Origin: Streptomyces sp. RPT161
GTDB lineage: Bacteria; Actinomycetota; Actinomycetes; Streptomycetales; Streptomycetaceae
Assembly (NCBI RefSeq): GCF_027533845.1
Contig: NZ_JAPZVN010000019.1
Location: forward strand, 1-64,000
DNA length: 64,000 nt
Direction: 5' to 3'
In this document: piece by piece, positions 7,052 to 15,511 of the stretch
How the letters are laid out: the number at the start of each line of letters is the position of its first letter
Numbering within the stretch: position 1 is the first letter of the stretch
Program-made: the position numbers and the translations under genes
The notes under the pieces: model-generated
Told to the model about the DNA's origin: nothing
Seen by the model: only the letters and a program-made list of their open reading frames with translations
Database searches by the model: none

Positions 7052-7933
7052 ATGCGACAGTTCACCGCCGTCGTCAATCCCACCGCGGGCGGATCACAGG
7101 GCGCGGCCGCCCTCATCCCGCTCGCCAGGCTCCTGCGCGACGCGGGCGCCACGCTTGAGGTCGAGTACAGCCGCGGCCTGGACCACGCGCGGACGCTGGC
7201 CCACCAGGCCGCCGAGCAGGGCCGCGTCGTGCTCGGTGTAGGCGGCGACGGCATGGCGGGCTGCGTCGCGGGCGCCCTGGCCGGGAGCGACGCCGTCGTC
7301 GGCATCGTCCCGGCCGGCCGCGGCAACGACTTCGCCCGCGCCCTGCGGCTGCCCACCGAGCCCGCGGCACTCGCGGAACTGCTGCTGCACGGCACGCCGA
7401 GGAAGGTCGACGCGATCGAGGTGGAGTCCGCCGTCCACCAACGGCGGGCCGTCCTCGGCAGCGTCTACGCCGGAGTCGACGCGGTGGCCAACCGCCACGC
7501 AAACGCCTCCCGGCTGCTGCACGGCGCCGCCTCCTACTACATGGGAGGACTGCGCGCCATCCTGACCTGGCGCGCCGCCCACTACCGCCTCACGGTCGAC
7601 GGCACACTCCACGAACGCGAGGGGTACACCGTCGTCGCCGCCAACTCGGGCTACTACGGCTTCGGCCGGCGTATCGCACCGGATGCCGCGGTGGACGACG
7701 GGCTGCTCGATGTGGTGGTCATCCGGGACGCTCCCCGCCCGCTGTTCTTCTCCGTCATGAACGAACTCAAGGACGGCAGGCACGTCCACCGTCCGCAGGT
7801 GGAGGTGCTGCGCGGGCGGGAGATACGCATCGAGGCCGACCGTCCTCTCCCCTACGGCGCGGACGGCGAGGTCGAAGCCACCCTGCCGGTCACCGCCCGC
7901 GTCCTACCTGCGGCACTCACCGTGCTGGCCTGA
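7052..7933 (+). CDS. diacylglycerol kinase family lipid kinase
   Basis: A 293-residue DagK/YegS-type lipid kinase (NAD-kinase-like fold) that phosphorylates diacylglycerol or a related lipid alcohol. The start ATG has GGAG 7 bases upstream. Diagnostic motifs are VVNPTAGG at the N-terminus, the GGDGMAGCVAGAL nucleotide-binding loop (about 67-79), VPAGRGNDFAR (about 89-99), and late DDGLLDVVV. It is 32 bp downstream of the alkyl-DHAP-synthase-like gene and surely in its operon. Its stop overlaps the 3' end of the convergent dehydrogenase gene by 17 bp. Confidence 0.9.
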   Translation: MRQFTAVVNPTAGGSQGAAALIPLARLLRDAGATLEVEYSRGLDHARTLAHQAAEQGRVVLGVGGDGMAGCVAGALAGSDAVVGIVPAGRGNDFARALRLPTEPAALAELLLHGTPRKVDAIEVESAVHQRRAVLGSVYAGVDAVANRHANASRLLHGAASYYMGGLRAILTWRAAHYRLTVDGTLHEREGYTVVAANSGYYGFGRRIAPDAAVDDGLLDVVVIRDAPRPLFFSVMNELKDGRHVHRPQVEVLRGREIRIEADRPLPYGADGEVEATLPVTARVLPAALTVLA

Positions 7934-8891
7934 CCTCGTGCGCTGGCCCGCCGCCCGAAAGACCGTCGTCCACCGCGGCGTCCTCCGGCGTGAGCGCGAG
8001 TCCGGAGGCGGCGGCCTGGAGGTCCAGCAGTACGGCGAAGTCCTCGGCGTCCCGGCCGGAGCTGACGCACGCCTGGACGAGTTGGGCGGTCGCCGCGGTC
8101 AGCGGCAGCGGTACGTCGAGGGAGCGCCCGGCGGCCAATCCAAGGTCGAAGTCCTTGCGCAGCAGTGCCGGGGTGAACGTCGGCGTGTAGTCGAGTGTGG
8201 TGAACGCGGGGGTCTTGTAGCGGGTGAACGTCGAACCCATCACGCTGTCGTTGAGGAACTCCAGATAGGCGTGGCGGGACACCCCGCCCTTCTCGACGAG
8301 CACCGCCGTCTCCGCCATCGCCTGGGTGACGATGCCCAGCATCAGGTTGTGCGCGATCTTCACCAGCCGCGCGGCCTCGCCCTCGCCCGCGTACGTCACC
8401 GAACGGCCGATGTGCCGCAGCAGCGGTACGGTCTCGTGGTAGGTATCCTCGGCGCCCGAGGCGACGACGGTGAGCCGCCCCGCCTCCACCACCTTGGCGT
8501 TGCCGCTGACCGGGGCGGCCAGGAAGGCGGTGCCGCGCTCGTCGCAGGCGGTGCGCAACGCGGCGGAGGCATGGGGCGAGATGGTCGAGCAGTCCACCAC
8601 GGTTCCCGGCACCTGACGGGGGTCGGCGAGCAGCCCGTCGTCGCCCAGCAGCAGGTGCTCCAGGTCGCGTTCGGTGGAGACCATGGTGAACACCACGTCG
8701 CGATCGCGTAGTTGGGCCACCGAGTCGGCGAGGGTCGCGCCGTGGTCGGCGAGCGGGGCGGCCTTGGCCGCCGTGCGGTTCCATACGGCCAGGTCCACTC
8801 CCGCGTCGGCGAGGCGGCGGGCCATGGCGAATCCCATGCGTCCGGTGCCGATCCAGCCGACGGCCGGGCGTACTGCCGTGGTGTCACTCAC
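7917..8891 (-). CDS. NAD(P)-dependent beta-hydroxyacid dehydrogenase (HIBADH family)
   Basis: A 324-residue member of the 3-hydroxyisobutyrate / tartronate-semialdehyde reductase family. Seen are the Rossmann GWIGTGRMGFAMARRL, the substrate motif DCSTISP, APVSGNAKV, and the catalytic-lysine segment KIAHNLMLG near residue 180. The start is GTG 8891, with AAGGAG 6 bases upstream, rather than the longer frame that opens at 8930. It is transcribed away from an interval with two LacI-type operators, so it is probably controlled by the LacI protein at 10067. The substrate cannot be told from sequence; the link to a solute-binding-like protein suggests catabolism of a small hydroxy acid. Confidence 0.88.
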   Translation of the reverse strand: MSDTTAVRPAVGWIGTGRMGFAMARRLADAGVDLAVWNRTAAKAAPLADHGATLADSVAQLRDRDVVFTMVSTERDLEHLLLGDDGLLADPRQVPGTVVDCSTISPHASAALRTACDERGTAFLAAPVSGNAKVVEAGRLTVVASGAEDTYHETVPLLRHIGRSVTYAGEGEAARLVKIAHNLMLGIVTQAMAETAVLVEKGGVSRHAYLEFLNDSVMGSTFTRYKTPAFTTLDYTPTFTPALLRKDFDLGLAAGRSLDVPLPLTAATAQLVQACVSSGRDAEDFAVLLDLQAAASGLALTPEDAAVDDGLSGGGPAHEVRPAR

Positions 8892-8938
8892 GTTGCTCTC
8901 CTTGTCGTCACGCCCCATGGGCCGTTGCACCCATCGGA

Positions 8939-8954
8939 CTGCAATCGATTGCAG
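8939..8954. promoter_or_regulatory. LacI-type operator O1
   Basis: CTGCAATCGATTGCAG is a perfect 16-bp palindrome 47 bp upstream of the dehydrogenase start. The same core recurs at 9011-9020. LacI-family proteins bind such even palindromes with a central CG, and a LacI gene lies 1.1 kb away. Confidence 0.75.
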
Positions 8955-9010
8955 CGAGCAGCAGCGTTGTCCGACATCACTGCCTTGTCAAAGACGAGCG
9001 GCGCTCTCCA

Positions 9011-9020
9011 CAATCGATTG
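9011..9020. promoter_or_regulatory. LacI-type operator O2
   Basis: CAATCGATTG, the 10-bp core of O1, lies 64 bp before the solute-binding-like gene. The spacing between the centres of O1 and O2 is about 69 bp, close to 6.5 helical turns, compatible with each controlling one arm or with repression looping. Confidence 0.7.
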
Positions 9021-9083
9021 CCCCCAGCGGAGTTCATCCTTGGACCGGGCATCCCCTGTCCTCATCGCCCGTCAGGAGCGCAC

Positions 9084-10004
9084 ATGTCCCATCGCCCCCT
9101 CAGCGTCGGTGTCTTCAGCCCGTCCGTGCTGCTGCGCGTCGCCCGCTCGGTCGGCCTGCTCCAGGAACACGGCGTCAGCGTCACCGAGGTCCAGGTCGAG
9201 TCCTCACCGGACCTGTTCCGCGACCTGTTGGACGGCACCCTGGACGCCGCCTTCACCAGCCCGGACAACGTGATCGCCTACCGCTTCACTCCGGACAACC
9301 CGCTCGGCCGCACCGGCGACGCCCGTATCCTGGCAGCCCTGGACCACGGTCTCGGCCTCGGCGTGTACGCACGGCCCGGTGTCACCGCCGCCGTCCAACT
9401 GCGCGGCACCACCGTGGGGGTGGACGCTCCCGGCTCCGGCTACGCCTTCGGCCTGTACGCCGTGCTGGAGTCGCTGGGCCTGCGGCCGCCCGGCTCCGGG
9501 CGCCGCGACTACGCGGTACGGACGCTGGGCGGCACGCCCCGGCGGCTGTCGGCACTGCTCGACGGACGGTGCGCGGCGACGGTGCTCGGCGCGGGCAGCG
9601 AACTGCTGGCGGAGGACGCCGGGGCGACCCGACTGGCCGGGCTCGTGGAGGTGTGCGGTCGCTATCTCGGCACCGTGCTCACGGCCGTAGGCCCGCACGG
9701 CGCCCGGGCGGCCAGACCCCTGGCCGAGGCCCTGGCCCGAACCGCCCAGCTGATCGTGCCCGGTGAGCTGGACGCCACGGTCCTGCGGGAGGCCCGCACC
9801 GCCCTCGGACTGACCCCGCAACAGGCCGCCCGTCATGCGACGCGGTTACGCGACCCCGACGAGGGCCTGGTGCCCGACGGCACCGTGGACCTGGCGGCCC
9901 TGCGTACCGTGCTCGCCCTGCGGCTGCGGCACCGCCCCGACGACCGCTCGCTCGCCACCGCCCTGGAGCCGGAGCGCGGGCTGTTGGAGCCGCGGACATG
10001 GTGA
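9084..10004 (+). CDS. ABC-type solute-binding-like protein without signal peptide
   Basis: A 306-residue protein resembling periplasmic-binding proteins of the NMT1/THI5 or SsuA type: it opens with a beta-strand SVGVFSPSVLLRVARSVGLLQEHGV, then TLDAAFTSPDNVIAY, a pattern seen when these proteins bind small sulfonate- or pyrimidine-like ligands. There is no signal peptide or lipobox, and no permease or ATPase next to it. It is therefore either a cytoplasmic ligand sensor, an enzyme built on this fold, or a binding protein that lost its export signal. ATG 9084 has GGAG 6 bases upstream. The promoter carries LacI-type operators, and the LacI gene follows 62 bp downstream. Confidence 0.7.
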   Translation: MSHRPLSVGVFSPSVLLRVARSVGLLQEHGVSVTEVQVESSPDLFRDLLDGTLDAAFTSPDNVIAYRFTPDNPLGRTGDARILAALDHGLGLGVYARPGVTAAVQLRGTTVGVDAPGSGYAFGLYAVLESLGLRPPGSGRRDYAVRTLGGTPRRLSALLDGRCAATVLGAGSELLAEDAGATRLAGLVEVCGRYLGTVLTAVGPHGARAARPLAEALARTAQLIVPGELDATVLREARTALGLTPQQAARHATRLRDPDEGLVPDGTVDLAALRTVLALRLRHRPDDRSLATALEPERGLLEPRTW

Positions 10005-10066
10005 GTCGTACGACGGCCGCACCGTACGATCCCGACCCGAGACGCTGACCCACCCGAGGAGCACCT

Positions 10067-11149
10067 TTGACGCCCCAGGACCACGGCCCCCCGAACACGG
10101 CGCCCCGTCCCCAGCGCCTGCGGGATGTCGCACGCGCCGCTGGCGTACATCCGGCCACCGCGTCCCGAGCGCTGAACCCGGCCACCCGTACCCAGGTCAA
10201 CGCCGACACCGCGCGCCGCGTCCTGCAGGTGGCCAAGGAGTTGGGCTACCGGCCCAACCCGGTGGCCCGCGCCCTGAAGACGGCGCGCTCGCACACCGTG
10301 GGCCTGGTCATCCCCGATCTGACGAACCCCTACTTCCCGCCGATCGTGCGCGGCATCGAGAGCGAACTCGAACCGGCGGGTTACCACGCCTGGATCGTCG
10401 ACACGCACAACGACCCGGAACGCGAGCACTCCCGCGTGGAGTCCCTGCGGGAGCGGCAGGTGGAGGGCCTGATCGTCGCCACCGCCCGGCGCGAACACTC
10501 CTATCTGTCGGCACTGCACGCGCAGGGCGTACCAATGGTGCTGGTGAACCGGCGAGTTGAGGATCTCGCCGTGCCCTGTGTCATACCCGACGACGCATCG
10601 GGCGTCACCCAGGCCGTCCGGCATCTCGCCGAGCTGGGGCACACGCGTATCGCGCACATAGGCGGCCCGGCCACGACCTCGACCGGCGCCATGCGCACCC
10701 GGGCCTTCCGGCACGCCGTGCGCGACCTGTCCCTGGCCGACGATCCCGCCCTGGTCACCGAGGCGGCCGAGTGGAGCGAGGAGGCGGGAGCGCGGGCCAT
10801 GCGCCAACTCCTGGACGCCCGCGCCCGGTTCACGGCCGTGGTCACCGGCAACGACCTGCTGGCGCTCGGCTGCTACGACGTCTTCGCCGAACGCGGCATC
10901 GACTGCCCGGGCCAGGTCAGCGTCGTCGGCTTCAACGACATGCCGTTCCTCGCCCGGCTCCGCCCGGCGCTGACCACCGTGCGGGTGCCGCACCACGCCT
11001 TGGGCGCTGAGGCCGCGCGCATGCTCCTGGACGGCATGGCGACCCCGGCACGCACGGCCCGCTCGCTGCTACTCCCGGTGACGCTGGTGGTACGCGAGTC
11101 CACGGCACCGCCAGGCCGCGCCGACGGCACGGCCCCTCTCACGGCCTGA
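10067..11149 (+). CDS. LacI family transcriptional regulator
   Basis: A 360-residue LacI/GalR repressor. The DNA-binding headpiece (residues 17-70) reads RLRDVARAAGVHPATASRALN with the hinge-helix region YRPNPVARALKT. The rest is a periplasmic-binding-protein-like effector domain (VGLVIPDLTNPYFPPI, VVTGNDLLALGCYDV, VSVVGFNDMPF). It starts at TTG 10067, with GAGGAG 6 bases before. The perfect palindromes at 8939 and 9011 are its likely targets. It is probably co-transcribed with the solute-binding-like gene, giving autoregulation. Confidence 0.9.
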   Translation: MTPQDHGPPNTAPRPQRLRDVARAAGVHPATASRALNPATRTQVNADTARRVLQVAKELGYRPNPVARALKTARSHTVGLVIPDLTNPYFPPIVRGIESELEPAGYHAWIVDTHNDPEREHSRVESLRERQVEGLIVATARREHSYLSALHAQGVPMVLVNRRVEDLAVPCVIPDDASGVTQAVRHLAELGHTRIAHIGGPATTSTGAMRTRAFRHAVRDLSLADDPALVTEAAEWSEEAGARAMRQLLDARARFTAVVTGNDLLALGCYDVFAERGIDCPGQVSVVGFNDMPFLARLRPALTTVRVPHHALGAEAARMLLDGMATPARTARSLLLPVTLVVRESTAPPGRADGTAPLTA

Positions 11150-11178
11150 GTGCCGCCGCCTCGACCTGGGCCGCCCGC

Positions 11179-11967
11179 CTAACGTCCCTTGTTCCCCTGC
11201 CTACGTTCCCTGACCGCCGCCCGCCGGGCCTCCTCCTGCTCCCACAGGCGCTTCAACTCCATGGCGCGCCCGTCCAGTTCGAGGCCCCGGTCGTCCTCCT
11301 CATGCCACAGCCCCTGCGCCTTGAGCTGCTCGACCTGAACCTCGATGGGGGGATCCGGGTCGAAGTCCGAGGGCCGCGGGCCCTCGGGGCCGTCGGGGCC
11401 GATGCGGACCAGGCGTTCGACCCGGGTCACCCGGAACCGGCGCCCGGAGACGCTGACCACGTTGCGGCGCTTGTCGTCGAGACGGTCGGCCGCGGCGGCG
11501 AAATCCGCGCGTTGTTCCTCGTCGAGGTCCAGCGTGAACGGCCCCATCACCCGCAGCCATCCGGCCAAACCGTCCCGTGCGCCCTGCGGTGTCGAGTACG
11601 AGGCTCCCGGAGCGTGCGCCCGCCAGCTGCCGTCCACCCGCTCGGAGACGCTGAAGACCGCGGGCAGCAGCACACCGCCCGGATACCGCTCCGCGCAGCG
11701 CCGCGCGTCCTCGGCCACCTCGGGCGGCGACCCGGGCGCCGACCCGACGAACCGCAGCAGATCCAGCCTGAGGATGCCCTCGCACAACCCCGTACCGGTG
11801 AACGGATCCACCACAAAGCCCTTGGTGCGCGGCGGCAGCCGATACGCCTCGCCGACCTCGGCCGGATCGGGGTCACTGGGACGCGGCGGCTCCGGGCCGC
11901 TGTCGCCCATCCGGATGAAGTGCGACGCACGGACGATCCTGAACCGCTCCCCCAGGACGCGCCTCAT
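11179..11967 (-). CDS. DUF5954 family protein
   Basis: A 262-residue Streptomyces-type protein of unknown function, assigned to DUF5954 from family memory. It contains two related motifs: RRVLGERFRIVRASHFIRMGDSGPEPPRPSDPDP near the N-terminus and a second at about 185-220 (GRRFRVTRVERLVRIG, then PEGPRPSDFDPDP), so it looks like an internal duplication. The C-terminus is a charged, probably helical tail. Its ATG overlaps the stop of the upstream gene (ATGA), so the two are translationally coupled. No catalytic residues are apparent. Confidence 0.7.
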   Translation of the reverse strand: MRRVLGERFRIVRASHFIRMGDSGPEPPRPSDPDPAEVGEAYRLPPRTKGFVVDPFTGTGLCEGILRLDLLRFVGSAPGSPPEVAEDARRCAERYPGGVLLPAVFSVSERVDGSWRAHAPGASYSTPQGARDGLAGWLRVMGPFTLDLDEEQRADFAAAADRLDDKRRNVVSVSGRRFRVTRVERLVRIGPDGPEGPRPSDFDPDPPIEVQVEQLKAQGLWHEEDDRGLELDGRAMELKRLWEQEEARRAAVRERRQGNKGR

Positions 11968-12305
11968 CGACCACCCTCCCGGTCCATGCGCAGCGCCGCG
12001 GCCATCCACTTCTGTCCGGCCTTCGCCTCACCTCCTTCCTCGGCCTTTTTGGCCCGCATCCGGAGGTGCGACCCCAACGAGTCCCGCGCCTGCTGCGGAG
12101 TGTCGCCCCCGTAGTCGGACAACTCCCAGCCGCCCGACTCCCGTTCCCTCGCGTGGAAGAACTCCGGGACCCCCATGCCCATCAGCTTGGGATACCGCTC
12201 CCTGGCCTGCCACGCCTCCTGCTCGCAGAAGGCCGCGATCGGGCCGTCCTGCGGCGTCACCCGGACCATCAGATAGGAGGGGACCTCGTCTTCGTAGCCA
12301 GTCAT
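11964..12305 (-). CDS. small DUF5954-partner protein
   Basis: A 113-residue protein starting at ATG 12305. It has a basic, helical C-terminus (LRMRAKKAEEGGEAKAGQKW). The central part, WELSDYGGDTPQQARDSLGSHLR, parallels the APGASYSTPQGARDGLAGWLR stretch of the following protein, so both seem to share a module (aromatic, then TPQxARDxL). The genes overlap by four bases. Function is unknown. Confidence 0.65.
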   Translation of the reverse strand: MTGYEDEVPSYLMVRVTPQDGPIAAFCEQEAWQARERYPKLMGMGVPEFFHARERESGGWELSDYGGDTPQQARDSLGSHLRMRAKKAEEGGEAKAGQKWMAAALRMDREGGR

Positions 12306-12408
12306 ATCCCGAATGTGCCCGACCCCGGGGCGGTCCCGCCCGAAGAATCGTGGAATCAACGCACTGTGGGGGAAGGGACGTTGCGGCAGGCCGAACGTCC
12401 GTGCACGG

Positions 12409-12612
12409 CTACGGCTGCGGTCCGGTGGCGCTGGTCCACAACCGCACGGCCGTCTCCGCCAGTTGGTACTCGTCGTGTACGAAGGCACCAGGCCGGTTCA
12501 GCGTCATATGCGTGTGCGACACCAGCAGATCGGCGGCCCTTACCGTCGCTCCTTGCGGCAACACCACGGCGAGCCGATCCCGCCACACTGCGAGTGGCGC
12601 GACATCCGGCAT
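12409..12612 (-). CDS. possible small hypothetical protein
   Basis: A 67-residue frame with protein-like composition, including VWRDRLAVVLPQGATVRAADLLVSH and ending in a tryptophan-containing helix. No ribosome binding site is seen before ATG 12612, and the frame is open back to 12762, where it would overlap the divergent membrane-protein gene. It may be a decayed or wrongly started gene. Confidence 0.3.
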   Translation of the reverse strand: MPDVAPLAVWRDRLAVVLPQGATVRAADLLVSHTHMTLNRPGAFVHDEYQLAETAVRLWTSATGPQP

Positions 12613-12734
12613 TCGGCCGCGTACCGCCACGGCCACCGGATGCGCGCCTTCCTCCGCTGCCGCGGGTTCACGACACGCGAACGGCTCCGTCGCCAGGGGC
12701 GGGCGGCCCGGTTGGCGGCGGGCATGATGGCGCA

Positions 12735-13244
12735 ATGCGGATCCGGAAGCGGCTGAAGTCATTGGGGCACGTCCTTCTGCCTCTGGACCACCCCGTTGAG
12801 GGGATCATGGGCACGGTCATCACCGCCGCCCTCATGGCCGCCTACTCCGAGCCACCGGTGCACCTCGGGGCCGTCGTCCTCGGCACCGCCGTGGCGGTGG
12901 TCGTGTACTGGCTCACTCATGTGTATGCCGAGGAGGTCGGGCACGGCCCCGTGGAGGGGCGTGCCTTCGCCAAGCGTCGACTGATGTCCACTCTCCGTAA
13001 ACAGTGGGCGCTGGTGGAGGCTTCGTTCCTGCCGCTGATCGTGCTCCTGGTCGTCTTCGCGTTGGGCGTTAGGCCGTCGCGGGCGCTGTTGGTCGCGGAC
13101 TTGGCCGCTGTGCTGCTGCTGGTCGTATGGGGTTTCGTCACCGCGTGGCGGCACGGCATCCGGGGCCTGCAGCTGTTCCTCGCGGGGCTGGTCGCGGGGG
13201 TGCTCGGGCTGGTCATCGTGGTGCTGCGGGCATTGGTGCACTAG
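12735..13244 (+). CDS. small integral membrane protein
   Basis: A 169-residue protein with about four or five hydrophobic helices: about 24-37, 43-60, 93-112, 118-135 and 142-165. The segment between helices two and three contains HVYAEEVGHGP and an Arg/Lys-rich loop, which would be cytoplasmic by the positive-inside rule. There is no known domain. The ATG at 12735 is the first in frame after a stop and is weakly preceded by GATGG. It appears to be a single-gene unit. Confidence 0.65.
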   Translation: MRIRKRLKSLGHVLLPLDHPVEGIMGTVITAALMAAYSEPPVHLGAVVLGTAVAVVVYWLTHVYAEEVGHGPVEGRAFAKRRLMSTLRKQWALVEASFLPLIVLLVVFALGVRPSRALLVADLAAVLLLVVWGFVTAWRHGIRGLQLFLAGLVAGVLGLVIVVLRALVH

Positions 13245-13369
13245 CACGCGTGGCACCCGCTTCGCCGCAGGTCAGAACCGGTTCGACAGGCTTTCCACGG
13301 TTCCGCGTGCCGTCCCTGGCGGTGCGGGTGCAGGCTGGATACGTACCGGTACCGCAGGAGGTGGGTGTG

Positions 13370-13639
13370 ATGCAGACGATCGCCGGCTGGCACATCGAAA
13401 TGGAGTTCCAAGAGGCGGAGAAGCGGACCCGGGCCGCAGCCATGGTGAGACTTCCGGACGGCACGGAGATGCGGGCGCACGGTCATGCCACCCGGCATCC
13501 CGACGACATGGAGCAGAACCGGGTCGGCGAGGAGATCGCCGCGGCTCGCGCGCTGAACGAGCTCTCCCGTGAGCTGCTGCACAAGGCCGGATCGGAGATC
13601 GAGGAGGTCACCCATCGCGAGACGCACTTGGCGATGTGA
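13370..13639 (+). CDS. DUF1876 family protein (dsRBD-like fold)
   Basis: An 89-residue protein of the actinobacterial DUF1876 family, recognised by GWHIEMEFQE at the start, AAMVRLPDGTEMRAHGHATRHP in the middle, and the C-terminal helix AAARALNELSRELLHKA. Members adopt a small alpha/beta fold likened to a double-stranded-RNA-binding domain; function is unknown. ATG 13370 follows AGGAGG by 8 bases. Confidence 0.8.
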   Translation: MQTIAGWHIEMEFQEAEKRTRAAAMVRLPDGTEMRAHGHATRHPDDMEQNRVGEEIAAARALNELSRELLHKAGSEIEEVTHRETHLAM

Positions 13640-13810
13640 GTCCACCGGACCGCGACACGAAGGGACATCGGCGACTCTTCGGTGCGTCGTTCGGGCTGCC
13701 GGGCTTGTCGGCGTGATAATGAGAGGGGCCACAGCTCCCGTAGGGACCTGAGTCCTGTCACCCCGCCCCTACCACGCCGACGCGTTCGGCCTGGCTTGGA
13801 GGTGCAGCTC

Positions 13811-13993
13811 GTGTCCACTTTCGCGCAACTCCTGCACACCGCCTGTGTAATGGCCGGGACCACCGGCGCTCTGTATGCGGTCACCGTCGCAACGGTCGCC
13901 GGTGTCTGCGTACTCGCCAGGAAACCGCAACGGCGCCGCGACGCCCGCGCGACGCTCGAAGTCCTCCTTCGACAGCAACCGCGCAGTCACTGA
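13811..13993 (+). CDS. small single-pass membrane protein
   Basis: A 60-residue protein starting at GTG 13811 with GGAGG 8 bases upstream. Residues about 7-37 form one long hydrophobic helix (LLHTACVMAGTTGALYAVTV and on), followed by an arginine-rich cytoplasmic tail (RKPQRRRDARATLEVLLRQ). Function is unknown. Confidence 0.6.
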   Translation: MSTFAQLLHTACVMAGTTGALYAVTVATVAGVCVLARKPQRRRDARATLEVLLRQQPRSH

Positions 13994-14254
13994 AGGTGCC
14001 GTGCCGCGTCGACGCGCGGGAAGGAGGCGACGTGCCGACCGCCTCATGGGCGGTGACGCCCCCAACGGCCCCGCGATCCCGGGCAGTTGAGCGCAGTCCC
14101 CGCGAAGGTCCAACGCTGCCCCCGACAGCGTTTGGCCAGATAAGTGATGACGTGGCAACGGGTCCTCCGACGCTGGGGACCCACGCCATGGAACGGGCGT
14201 AGTTCAGCGTCCGTCCGCCGATGCCCCACGGCCGTCGGCACAACGGCCGAGCCG

Positions 14255-15211
14255 CTACGTCGTCCGGTTGCTCTCGCGATACGAAGCCCGGTAACTCTGT
14301 GGTGTGATGCCGGTGACCCGCTTGAACCGTTCACGGAAGGCGGTGGGCGAGCCGAATCCGGCCTGCTGTGCGATCCGGTCGATCCCGTGGTCGGTGTTCT
14401 CCAGCAGGTACTGGGCACGGTGCACCCTCGCGCGCAGCAGCCACTGCAGTGGTGTGGTGCCGGTCTGCTCCCGGAAGCGTCGGCTGAAGGTGCGTTCACT
14501 CATACCGCAGCGCGCCGCCATGGTCTGCAACGCCAGTTCACGGCCGAGGTTGTCCTGGATCCAGGCCAGCACGGGCTCCAGCACCGACCCCCGTGGCACC
14601 GGCGGCAGTTCGTGGACGATGAACTGGGCCTGGCCGCCTTCGCGCTCCAACGGCATCACCGACAGGCGCGCAGCGTGCGCCGCCACCGCTGAGCCGTGGT
14701 CCCGCCGGACCATGTACAGACACAGGTCGATGCCCGCGGCTGCCCCGGCCGAAGTGAGTATCTGCCCGTTGTCCACGTACAGCACGTTGGGCCGCACGTC
14801 GATGGCAGGGTGGAGCCTTGCCAGCAGGTCCGTCGCCAGCCAGTGTGTGGTCGCCCGCAACCCGTCCAGCAGTCCTGCCGCTGCCAGGACGAACGCGCCG
14901 CCGCAGATCGACGCGATGCGTGTGCCGCGTTCGGCGGCGAACCGCAGCGCCTGGAGGATGTCCTCACCGGGCGGTCCGGCCTTCTCCGCACAACCCGGCA
15001 CGATGATGGTGTCCGCCTCGGCGAGTGCGTCCATCCCCCACTCGGCCCTGATCGTGAAGGACTCGCTGTACACCTCGCTACGGGGAGCGCACACCCGGAC
15101 CCGGTAGGCCTCGCGGCCGTCGGGCAGTCGGGCGCGGGAGAACACCTCGAGGGGCGTCGACAGATCGAAGGGCACCACATGGTCGATCGCCAGTACCGCA
15201 ACAGTGTGCAT
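14255..15211 (-). CDS. GlxA family transcriptional regulator (DJ-1/PfpI + AraC)
   Basis: A 318-residue regulator with an N-terminal DJ-1/PfpI-like amidotransferase domain (residues 1-165), including SICGGAFVLAAAGLLDG with the nucleophile-position Cys. The C-terminal AraC-type DNA-binding domain (about 215-305) shows both helix-turn-helix units: LQTMAARCGMSERTFSRRFRE and IDRIAQQAGFGSPTAFRERFK. Such proteins usually sense small metabolites and activate catabolic genes. I placed the start at ATG 15211 because homologues begin MxxVAVLA; its ribosome binding site is weak. No obvious target operon is adjacent. Confidence 0.88.
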   Translation of the reverse strand: MHTVAVLAIDHVVPFDLSTPLEVFSRARLPDGREAYRVRVCAPRSEVYSESFTIRAEWGMDALAEADTIIVPGCAEKAGPPGEDILQALRFAAERGTRIASICGGAFVLAAAGLLDGLRATTHWLATDLLARLHPAIDVRPNVLYVDNGQILTSAGAAAGIDLCLYMVRRDHGSAVAAHAARLSVMPLEREGGQAQFIVHELPPVPRGSVLEPVLAWIQDNLGRELALQTMAARCGMSERTFSRRFREQTGTTPLQWLLRARVHRAQYLLENTDHGIDRIAQQAGFGSPTAFRERFKRVTGITPQSYRASYRESNRTT

Positions 15212-15511
15212 GGGCCCACGATAGGCCGAGGCCAGCCAGCTCCAGCATCTGCCCGAAGCCGATTTCCGACGGTGAACAAGCATGTCAGAGGGGTTGGCGA
15301 GAATCCGTTGACCCCTGTCGTTCCACCCCATGGACCACCGGCGAACCCGGTCCTAGCGTCAAGTGGCGAATGCGGAGGAAGGGCTGGAGGGCGCCGTCGC
15401 GCACGTACTGAAGCAGCGAACGCAGTCGACTGGCTGAGGGGTTGTCAATCCCGGGGAATTTGGGCAGGTGGGGGGCGGCGGCAGCCCGCCGCATCGTCCG
15501 TGCGCCGACCG
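15212..15511. other. intergenic, no gene found
   Basis: About 300 bases separate the lipoprotein stop from the GlxA-type start, both on the minus strand. I find no convincing frame with a ribosome binding site and no clear hairpin. It presumably holds the promoter of the regulator gene. Confidence 0.4.

Noticed and set aside
13994-14254. Possible transposase relic near 14110-14160 (HVITYLAKRC on the minus strand)
   Set aside because: Only about ten residues look transposase-like and there are no inverted repeats or target duplication.
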